Both the position numbers and the translations under genes were made by a program. Shown here piece after piece: positions 1 through 5,208 of a stretch of DNA of 6,528 bases (the first letter of the stretch is position 1; every line of letters begins with the position of its first letter). The notes below the pieces were generated by a model. The model saw nothing but the letters and a program-made list of their open reading frames with translations, made no database searches and was not told the DNA's origin. The stretch is from UBA2965 sp036526135 (GTDB lineage Bacteria > Pseudomonadota > Gammaproteobacteria > Pseudomonadales > Azotimanducaceae): positions 1-6,528 of the forward strand of contig DATCZA010000053.1 of assembly GCA_036526135.1 (NCBI GenBank), in the 5' to 3' direction.

Positions 1-1
1 C

Positions 2-256
2 GTCCCCGCCGGCACTCACGAGGTCACCGTCACCGCCCACGACAACTCAGGCGCCACCGCCAGCGACAGAATCACCATCGTCGCGGCGAGCGGCTCCGGC
101 TGCACGGCGCCGGCATGGGACGCAACGCTGACTTACGACAAGGGCGACCGGGTTCAGCACAACGACATCCTCTGGCAAGCCAAGCGCACCGTTGCCGAGG
201 TCGAGCCGGGCACCAGCCCGTCCAAGTGGACGAATCTGGGGCCCTGCACGTCCTGA
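2..256 (+). CDS. C-terminal fragment of a secreted carbohydrate-binding protein (Ig-like module plus CBM5/12-type chitin-binding module)
   Basis: This is the last 84 residues of a gene that begins left of the window. Residues 1-27 (with GTHEVTVTAHDNSGA) look like the final beta strands of a bacterial Ig-like domain of the Big_7 type that often sits in chitinases and GlcNAc-binding proteins. After a short SGSG linker, residues 34-82 form a CBM5/12-like module: AWDATLTYDKGDRV, then ILWQAK and SPSKWTNLG. Aromatic residues W39, Y45, W58 and W76 sit where this family places its fold and chitin-contact residues. Cys34 and Cys82 bracket the module and could form a disulfide, which fits export. The catalytic part is not visible, so the protein could be a GH18 chitinase, an AA10 LPMO or another secreted enzyme. 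The module call is from pattern recognition; binding of chitin is inferred. Confidence 0.8.
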   Translation, partial: VPAGTHEVTVTAHDNSGATASDRITIVAASGSGCTAPAWDATLTYDKGDRVQHNDILWQAKRTVAEVEPGTSPSKWTNLGPCTS

Positions 257-325
257 TCGGGCGCGCAGGAGATAGGCTCAAAGCGCTCTAAAATAGCGGC
301 GGACGGGGTATCATCGCGTCTTCGG

Positions 326-332
326 GGTGAGG
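326..332 (+). promoter_or_regulatory. Probable ribosome binding site of the MFS gene
   Basis: GGTGAGG lies upstream of the GTG at 346. The 13-base spacer is longer than ideal, so this supports the GTG start only moderately. No better purine-rich stretch precedes the next in-frame candidates, GTG 382 and ATG 400. Confidence 0.4.
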
Positions 333-345
333 GCTCAAAAGCATC

Positions 346-1626
346 GTGCAAACTGCTCTGCAGCTGTCTGACAGCGCCGGTGTGCGTTACGCCACCGGCA
401 TGGCCATGTATTTTGCCCAGGGCATTCCCAAGGGGCTGCTGCACATCGCCATGCCGGCCTGGCTCGCCAGCCGTGGCGTCGCCCCCGGCGAGATCGCCAC
501 CTACCTTGCCGTGATCGTGCTGCCCTGGGCGTTCAAGCTGGTCACCGGCCCTCTCATGGATCGCTACGAGTTTCTGCCCATGGGCCGCCGCCGGCCCTGG
601 GTGATGTTTGCGCAGCTCGGCATGGTGCTGAGCCTGCTCGGGCTCGTGATCGTCGAGGATCCCGTTGAGCAGATGGGCACGCTCATCCTGCTCGGCCTGG
701 TCGTCAACTCGTTCACGGCGACCCAGGACGTGGCCGTGGACGGCATGTCCATCGACTTCGTTCCCGCCCGGGAACAGGGGCGACTGAACGCGTTCATGAG
801 CTTCGGCAAAGCCATCGGCTGGGCGCTGACCTCGGCCGTTTCCGGGGTAATGCTGGTGACCTGGGGCCTCGGGGTGACCGCGGTCGCGGCCGCGGCCGGC
901 GCGTCGGTCTTCTTCGTCGCCCTGATGTTCGTCCGGGAGCAGCCCGGCGAGCGTCTGCTTCCCTGGACGGCCGGTCAGGCGGCCTCCGTGCACGTGGAGG
1001 GCAAGACGTTCGCCGCCGTCTTTGCTGGTGTGAACCGGGTGCTATGGCAGCGGGGGAGCCTCATCGTTCTGGCCATCATGTTCTTTCACGGGCTCTGGAA
1101 CGGCTACGGCGATGCGCTCATGCCCATCGCGGCCATCAACCTCTTTGGCTACACCACGCCCCAGTGGTCCCAGCTCGTGGCCGTCATGGGCCTGGTGGGT
1201 GCGGGTTTGGCGCTGGCGGCCGGGCCCCTCATCGACCGCTTCGGCGCCAAGCGCATGCTGGTGCTGACCATCTCGCTGGTGGCCGTTCACGCCTTCCTCG
1301 TGGCGCAGACCCAGCACCTGTGGCAGGACACCACCTACGTGCGCGTGATGCTCTCCATCTGGGTGACCATGGACCCGGTCATCATGGTCTGCGTGATCGC
1401 GCTCGCCATGGCCATCTGCTCCCGGGAGAACTCGGCCACCCAGTTCGCCATCTACATGTCCGCGGCCAACCTCGGCGCCTCGCTGGGTGCCAAGGCCTAC
1501 GGCCTGGTGGCGGAGCAGTCCACCTACGTGGAGAACTACACGCTCCTTGGCGTGTTCATCCTGGTCATGCTCTTCACCGTGGTGTTCCATCGGCACCCGC
1601 TGAACCGGCAGAGCGAGCCCGCGTGA
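346..1626 (+). CDS. PAT/AmpG-like MFS transporter
   Basis: This 426-residue, strongly hydrophobic inner-membrane protein belongs to the major facilitator superfamily and most resembles the PAT branch (peptide/acetyl-CoA/drug uptake; AmpG muropeptide permease is the best-known member). Residues 64-74 (KLVTGPLMDRY) and 80-86 (GRRRPWV) match the loop 2-3 signature of AmpG. TATQDVAVDG at 124-133 and ATQFAIYMSAANLG at 364-377 match other conserved AmpG stretches, and GPLIDRFGAKR at 293-303 is the second-half copy of the loop motif. Length suits 12 membrane segments; AmpG of E. coli is longer, with two extra C-terminal helices. GTG 346 is chosen because conserved sequence begins within about 15 residues of it. 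Likely substrates are muropeptides or another small solute; proton coupling is assumed from the family. It is the first gene of a probable four-gene operon, and its stop overlaps the antiporter start. Confidence 0.85.
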   Translation: MQTALQLSDSAGVRYATGMAMYFAQGIPKGLLHIAMPAWLASRGVAPGEIATYLAVIVLPWAFKLVTGPLMDRYEFLPMGRRRPWVMFAQLGMVLSLLGLVIVEDPVEQMGTLILLGLVVNSFTATQDVAVDGMSIDFVPAREQGRLNAFMSFGKAIGWALTSAVSGVMLVTWGLGVTAVAAAAGASVFFVALMFVREQPGERLLPWTAGQAASVHVEGKTFAAVFAGVNRVLWQRGSLIVLAIMFFHGLWNGYGDALMPIAAINLFGYTTPQWSQLVAVMGLVGAGLALAAGPLIDRFGAKRMLVLTISLVAVHAFLVAQTQHLWQDTTYVRVMLSIWVTMDPVIMVCVIALAMAICSRENSATQFAIYMSAANLGASLGAKAYGLVAEQSTYVENYTLLGVFILVMLFTVVFHRHPLNRQSEPA

Positions 1627-2828
1627 ACACCCTGCTCATCGTCGGCGCCGTGTTCCTGATCGGGCTGGCGGCCGACGTGGCCGGGCGCCTGACGCCGCTG
1701 CCGCGGGTGACGCTGCTGCTGCTGGCGGGCGTTCTCGTCGGACCCAGCGTATTTGCTCTGATCCCATCGGGCTTCATAGATCAGTGGTTTCCCACGCTCA
1801 CCCACATGGCCCTGGCCATGGTGGGCTTTCTCATGGGCCATCAGCTATCCGTCGCAGAGCTGCGCAAGCGCGGCAAGGTGGTCTCGCTGCTGGCGCTGGG
1901 CAAGGTGGTGGGGGCCGCGCTGGTGGTGTTCGTCGCCGTGTGGGCCCTGACCGGAGACCTTGCCCTAGCCCTGGTGCTCGGCGGGGTGGCGACGGCCACC
2001 GCGCCTGCCGCCACCTTCGACGTGGTGCACGAGGCTCATGCCAGAGGAGCGTTTGCCGACAACCTCGTGAGCATCGTCGCCATCGACGATGCCTGGGGCC
2101 TCGTCCTGTTCTCCGTGCTGCTGGCGCTGGCGGCCAGCATGGCCAATGGCGACGCGCTGGATGCCTCCATCGTTGGCGCCGGGGTGATGGAGGTGCTGGG
2201 GAGCCTGGTCCTCGGCGTCGTCATCGGCGTGCCCATGGCCTACCTCACCGGGCGGCTGACTTTCGGCGAGCGGCAGGGCGAGCCCATTCAGGCGGAATCT
2301 TTCGGGTTCGTGCTGGCCTGCGCGGGGGGCGCGGTGCTGCTCGACCTTTCGCCCATCCTTGCCTCCATGGCCATGGGCAGCGTGGTGGCGAGCCTCGCCA
2401 GGCACCACGCGCGCCCTTTTCACGCCATCGAGGGGGTGGAATGGCCTTTCATGATCCTTTTTTTCGTGCTGGCCGGCGCCTCGCTGGAGGTGGAAGGCGT
2501 CAGCCTGGTTGGCTGGCTCGCCCTCGCGTACCTGGTGGCCCGCGCGTTGGGCACGCACCTCGGTATCTACCTTACCGCAGGCATCATCGGCACGGACGGC
2601 CCGACCCGCCGCTGGATGGGTCTGGCCCTCATGCCCCAGGCCGGGGTGGCGCTCGGCATGGCGCTCATCGCCTCTCAGCGCCTTCCCGGCCATGCCGAGA
2701 CCATTCTCACCCTGGTGCTGAGCACCACCATCCTGCTGGAGCTGGTCTCGCCGATCATCACGCGCCGGATCCTGGAACGCGTCGGTGCGGGTGGCGAGCT
2801 GCCGGACGCAACCGATACGACAAACTGA
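1623..2828 (+). CDS. CPA2-type cation/proton antiporter (Na_H_Exchanger family membrane core)
   Basis: The product is a 401-residue polytopic inner-membrane protein of the monovalent cation:proton antiporter family, expected to exchange Na+ or K+ for H+. Starting at GTG 1623, the N-terminus (VNTLLIVGAVFLIGLAADVAG) is a transmembrane helix followed by the family-typical LPRVTLLLLAGVLVGP. TATAPAAT at 124-131 fits the broken helix of the ion site. IDDAWG at 154-159 holds paired aspartates D155 and D156, as in electrogenic NhaA/NapA-type exchangers. FFVLAGASLEV (280-290), R307 in LVARALG, and MPQAGVALGMAL (337-348) are further family signatures. It ends after the membrane core: no C-terminal RCK/TrkA-N domain as in KefB/KefC. 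The start overlaps the MFS stop as GTGA, implying translational coupling. The frame stays open back to 1044, but that part only shadows the MFS gene. Ion choice and stoichiometry are not readable. Confidence 0.88.
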   Translation: MNTLLIVGAVFLIGLAADVAGRLTPLPRVTLLLLAGVLVGPSVFALIPSGFIDQWFPTLTHMALAMVGFLMGHQLSVAELRKRGKVVSLLALGKVVGAALVVFVAVWALTGDLALALVLGGVATATAPAATFDVVHEAHARGAFADNLVSIVAIDDAWGLVLFSVLLALAASMANGDALDASIVGAGVMEVLGSLVLGVVIGVPMAYLTGRLTFGERQGEPIQAESFGFVLACAGGAVLLDLSPILASMAMGSVVASLARHHARPFHAIEGVEWPFMILFFVLAGASLEVEGVSLVGWLALAYLVARALGTHLGIYLTAGIIGTDGPTRRWMGLALMPQAGVALGMALIASQRLPGHAETILTLVLSTTILLELVSPIITRRILERVGAGGELPDATDTTN

Positions 2829-2841
2829 AACGGACGCAAAC

Positions 2842-3900
2842 ATGGACTACGGAATTGCTCTAGCGACCACCATGGACTCCTGGCGGGCGGCCCGGCGCGC
2901 GGAGGAGCTCGGCTTCAGCCACGCCTGGTTCTACGACACCCAGCTCTTGAACCCGGACGTCTTCATGGGCATGACGCTGGCGGCGGTGAACACCTCGCGC
3001 ATCCGCCTCGGCACCGGGGTGCTGATACCCAGCAACCGCATCGAGCCGGTCACCGCCAACGCGCTCGTGAGCCTCAACAAGCTTGCCCCCGGGCGCATCG
3101 ACTTTGGCGTTGGCACCGGCTTCACCGGCCGGCGCACCATGGGCCTGAAGGCCATCCCGCTCGAGCGGATGAAGACGTACATCGAGCGCGTTCAGGCGCT
3201 TGTCAAAGGCGAGACGGTGACCTGGGACTTCGAGGGCGAAACCCACGACATCGCCTTTCTCAATCCCGAGCTCGGCCTCATCAACGTGGACGATCCCATC
3301 GCGCTGCACGTCTCAGCCTTCGGCCCGCGCTCCCGTGACCTGACGGCAGAGCTTGGCGCCGGGTGGCTGAACTTCGGCGTGAGCGAGCCGGTGGCGTTCG
3401 GGTCGCTGGCGAAGATGCGCGAATCCTGGGCCCGCGCGGGGCGGGATGCCGGCGATCTCTACAGCACGCTGTTTTCGCTGGGCTGCGTGCTGAAGCCCGG
3501 CGAGGCGTTCGACTCGCCAAGGGCCAAGGCCCAGGCGGGCACCGCGGTGGCCGTGTTCCTCCACGACATGGCGGAGACCTCCGAGCCGGGTTCTTTAGAG
3601 CCCGTCATGGGCAAGGCCGTGAGCCACGTGGTGGAGGCTTATCGGGAGATCTATCTCGGCTACCCGGAGGGCCAGCGTCATCTTCTGAACCACAGGGGTC
3701 ACCTGATGTTCTTAAAGCCCGAGGAGCAGGACCTCATCACCGCCGAGCTCATCCAGGCCATCACCTTCACCGGCGAGCGGGCGGCCCTGCGCGAGCGGCT
3801 CGACGCGTTTGAGGCCGCCGGCTACGGCCAGTTCACCGTCCAGCTCATCGAAGGCCACGAGGACGCCATCGAGGACTGGGCGGAGGTGTTCTTCGGATGA
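2842..3900 (+). CDS. LLM-class (luciferase-like) flavin-dependent oxidoreductase
   Basis: This 352-residue cytoplasmic enzyme has the bacterial luciferase-like TIM-barrel fold, whose members use FMN or F420 in oxygenation or hydride-transfer reactions. Family marks are RAEELGFSHAWFYDTQL at 19-35, TSRIRLGTGVL at 51-61 with a following proline and arginine, and GRIDFGVGTGFTGRR at 84-98, the glycine-rich strand that lies near the flavin. Residues 152-179 (ALHVSAFGPRSRDL and GAGWLNFGV) match the later beta strands of Mer-like members. Residues 273-298 (YPEGQRHLLNHRGHLMF followed by LKPEEQDL) are a polar stretch I cannot assign to a named subfamily. ATG 2842 is preferred over an in-frame upstream start at 2785 because the family begins with a strand like MDYGIAL and the upstream start would overlap the antiporter. 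Only a weak purine stretch precedes it. It lies 13 bases after the antiporter. Substrate and cofactor are unknown. Confidence 0.87.
   Translation: MDYGIALATTMDSWRAARRAEELGFSHAWFYDTQLLNPDVFMGMTLAAVNTSRIRLGTGVLIPSNRIEPVTANALVSLNKLAPGRIDFGVGTGFTGRRTMGLKAIPLERMKTYIERVQALVKGETVTWDFEGETHDIAFLNPELGLINVDDPIALHVSAFGPRSRDLTAELGAGWLNFGVSEPVAFGSLAKMRESWARAGRDAGDLYSTLFSLGCVLKPGEAFDSPRAKAQAGTAVAVFLHDMAETSEPGSLEPVMGKAVSHVVEAYREIYLGYPEGQRHLLNHRGHLMFLKPEEQDLITAELIQAITFTGERAALRERLDAFEAAGYGQFTVQLIEGHEDAIEDWAEVFFG
3882..3888 (+). promoter_or_regulatory. Strong ribosome binding site for the OB-fold protein, inside the end of the LLM gene
   Basis: GGAGGTG lies 8 bases before ATG 3897, near-ideal for Shine-Dalgarno pairing. 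It is within the last codons of the LLM oxidoreductase gene, and the start overlaps that gene's stop as ATGA. It fixes the start of the downstream gene and indicates coupled translation. This is the best Shine-Dalgarno site seen in the window. Confidence 0.75.
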
Positions 3901-4577
3901 GGCCGTGGCGGGGCACCTGCGGCTGGTGCATCGGGCTTGTCGGCGTCATTGCGGCTGCCGCTTTCCCCGCAGGCGCCGTTCAGGCCGCCGCGATCTCCAT
4001 CGCCGAGGCGCGGGCCGCGGAGCCGGGCACCCTGGTGACCGTGGAGGGCTCGGTGACGGTCCCGTCCGGCCGGTTTTCCGCGTCTACGTTCGATCAGGGT
4101 TTCGCCATCCAGGACGGCTCGGCGGGGATCTACGTCTCCGTTGCCGATGACCCCAAGCTGAACAATCATCGCCGCGTGCGGGTCACCGGCGTCGTCGGGG
4201 ACGACGGCTACGGGCAGCTGGTGCTGCGGCCGGGTGTCGATGCGGATGTGGAGATCCTCCAGGGCGCTGCCCGCGTGGCCGCCCGGCAGGTGGCAACGGG
4301 GGACGTGGGCGAGGCCACGGAGGGTCTGCTGGTGGAGGTGACGGGATCCGTCGTGCGGGGGCCGACGGACGATCTGCCCTACGGCTACAGCGTTTACATC
4401 GACGATGGCTCCGGGGAGACGCAGATCTTCATACCCGCCAGCACGGGGATAAACCCGTTCAGGATCGGCTACCTGGATGAGGGCGTGGCAATTCGCGTCA
4501 CGGGGCTGAGCAGCCAGTTTCAGAACAATCTGGAAGTGCTGCCGCGCACCGGTGGAGATATTCAACGGGGCAGATAA
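3897..4577 (+). CDS. Small exported protein with two predicted tandem OB-fold units
   Basis: The product has 226 residues. Residues 1-30 form a Sec signal peptide: an Arg-containing start (MRPWRG), a hydrophobic stretch CIGLVGVIAAAAF, and a likely cleavage site after AVQA at about residue 30. There is no lipobox: the only cysteines, at 8 and 11, lie in the signal peptide, so the mature protein has none. The mature part shows the same strand order twice. Unit one (about 42-120) has GTLVTVEGSVTVP, then GFAIQDGSAGIYVSV, then HRRVRVTGVV. Unit two (about 142-215) has GLLVEVTGSVV, then YSVYIDDGSGETQIFI, then VAIRVTGLSSQF. This pattern fits OB-fold domains such as those in secreted nuclease-associated or nucleic-acid/oligosaccharide-binding proteins. 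No catalytic residues are recognisable, and I do not know a named family. It is probably periplasmic or secreted, and is the last gene of the coupled four-gene set. The OB-fold call is from sequence pattern only. Confidence 0.75.
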   Translation: MRPWRGTCGWCIGLVGVIAAAAFPAGAVQAAAISIAEARAAEPGTLVTVEGSVTVPSGRFSASTFDQGFAIQDGSAGIYVSVADDPKLNNHRRVRVTGVVGDDGYGQLVLRPGVDADVEILQGAARVAARQVATGDVGEATEGLLVEVTGSVVRGPTDDLPYGYSVYIDDGSGETQIFIPASTGINPFRIGYLDEGVAIRVTGLSSQFQNNLEVLPRTGGDIQRGR

Positions 4578-4597
4578 GGCCAACGCCACCGGTCCTC

Positions 4598-4619
4598 GAT
4601 GTTCTATGGATGTTCTATG
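4598..4619 (+). repeat. Perfect 11-bp tandem duplication upstream of the YaiI-family gene
   Basis: GATGTTCTATG occurs at 4598-4608 and again directly at 4609-4619. Each copy holds an ATG followed by TTC TAT. Because 11 is not a multiple of three, the two ATGs are in different frames, and only the second (4610) is in frame with the downstream gene. The second copy also creates TATGAT at 4616-4621, a fair -10-like hexamer, but I find no matching -35 hexamer. It looks like a local slippage duplication; any role in expression is inference. Confidence 0.85.
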
Positions 4620-4648
4620 ATGGCCGCTTTGCCGCCGTTGCCACGACC

Positions 4649-5098
4649 ATGCAGATCTGGGTGGATGCCGACGCCTGCCCCGGGCCCATCAAGGAGATCC
4701 TCTTCCGCGCTGCGGACAAGCGCGGGGTGCAGCTCACCCTGGTGGCCAACCACCCCATGCGGGTGCAGAAGTCGGCCTTCATCCGGCTGCTGCAGGTGGA
4801 GCAGGGGTTCGACAAGGCGGACGCCTTCATCGCCGACCGGGTCGAAGCGGGCGACCTCGTGATCACCGCGGACATCCCCCTGGCGGCCGATGTGGTTGAA
4901 GGCGGCGGCGCGGCGCTGAACCCCCGCGGCACCCTGTACACCGAGGAAAACATCCGCGAGCACCTCGCCCGGCGCAACTTCATGGAGGAGCTGCGCTCCA
5001 CCGGACAGATCTCAGGCGGCCCGGCTGCGCTCGGCAAGGCCGACGTGCAGAAGTTCGCGAACTCGCTGGATCGGTATCTGACCAGGGCGGTGGGTTAG
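4649..5098 (+). CDS. yaiI: YaiI/YqxD family protein (DUF188, UPF0178)
   Basis: This 149-residue cytoplasmic protein matches the family over its full length; E. coli YaiI is about 152 residues. Conserved blocks are MQIWVDADACPGPIKEILFRAA at the N-terminus (quoted here only as far as the start of helix one), LVANHPMRV at 31-39, AGDLVITADIPLAA at 67-80, ALNPRG at 89-94, NFMEELRSTGQ at 110-120 and GGP at 123-125. The acidic residues D6, D8 and D75 could form a metal site, since the family has been related to PIN-like nucleases, but activity is unproven. ATG 4649 is chosen because family members begin directly at this strand. An in-frame ATG at 4610 would add 13 residues (MFYDGRF onward) with no family support. 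No clear Shine-Dalgarno precedes either start. The gene follows the OB-fold gene by 71 bases and may be read from the operon or from its own promoter. Confidence 0.93.
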   Translation: MQIWVDADACPGPIKEILFRAADKRGVQLTLVANHPMRVQKSAFIRLLQVEQGFDKADAFIADRVEAGDLVITADIPLAADVVEGGGAALNPRGTLYTEENIREHLARRNFMEELRSTGQISGGPAALGKADVQKFANSLDRYLTRAVG

Positions 5099-5156
5099 GT
5101 CGGCGTAAGCCACCAAATGGTTGACGGGTTGAGGTTCAGACGTGTGTAGCGGACGG

Positions 5157-5194
5157 AAAACTTGGTCCCCGACAGCGGATGCTGCCGGAGACCA
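5157..5194 (-). terminator. Probable intrinsic terminator of the minus-strand beta-helix gene
   Basis: The arms at 5163-5176 and 5181-5194 form a 14-bp stem with a 4-base loop (5177-5180). On the plus strand there are two mismatches, C5168 with A5189 and A5172 with C5185. In minus-strand RNA both become G-U wobbles, so the stem is unbroken there. Reading minus, the stem begins 14 bases after the stop codon at 5211-5209 and is followed by AG and then TTTT (5160-5157). The U-tract is short, so efficiency is uncertain, and on the plus strand no U-tract follows. The asymmetry points to the beta-helix transcript as the target. Confidence 0.65.
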
Positions 5195-5208
5195 TGCCGA
5201 AGAGGTGG

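Noticed and set aside
251..270. TCCTG/CAGGA inverted repeat after the chitin-binding gene as a terminator
   Set aside because: It has five pairs, a ten-base loop and no T-run.
284..298. TAAAAT (289-294) as a -10 box before the MFS gene, within a small CGCT/AGCG inverted repeat
   Set aside because: There is no credible -35 hexamer at 16-18 bases upstream, and the repeat has only four pairs. It remains possible but is not supportable as a promoter.
886..904. CG/GC-rich alternating stretch in the MFS gene
   Set aside because: It simply encodes an alanine-rich transmembrane helix (AVAAAAGASV) in a GC-rich genome.
154..993. Long minus-strand open frame opposite the MFS start
   Set aside because: The product is His/Glu/Gly/Arg-rich with no domain, which is the usual antisense shadow of a GC-rich gene. 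It also covers two convincing plus-strand coding regions.
1044..1622. In-frame upstream extension of the antiporter reading frame
   Set aside because: It translates to an Ala/Arg/His/Gly-rich sequence overlapping the well-supported MFS gene. Family homology begins at GTG 1623, with the typical hydrophobic first helix.
1965..2843. Long minus-strand open frame opposite the antiporter
   Set aside because: It has the shadow composition (His, Gln, Gly, Arg) and no recognisable motifs, while the plus strand has clear family signatures.
5098..5114. Small hairpin GGT(C)GGC-GTAA-GCCACC overlapping the yaiI stop as a terminator
   Set aside because: It has only six pairs with a bulge and no T-run after it. 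The overlapping ACCAAATGGT palindrome is also short.
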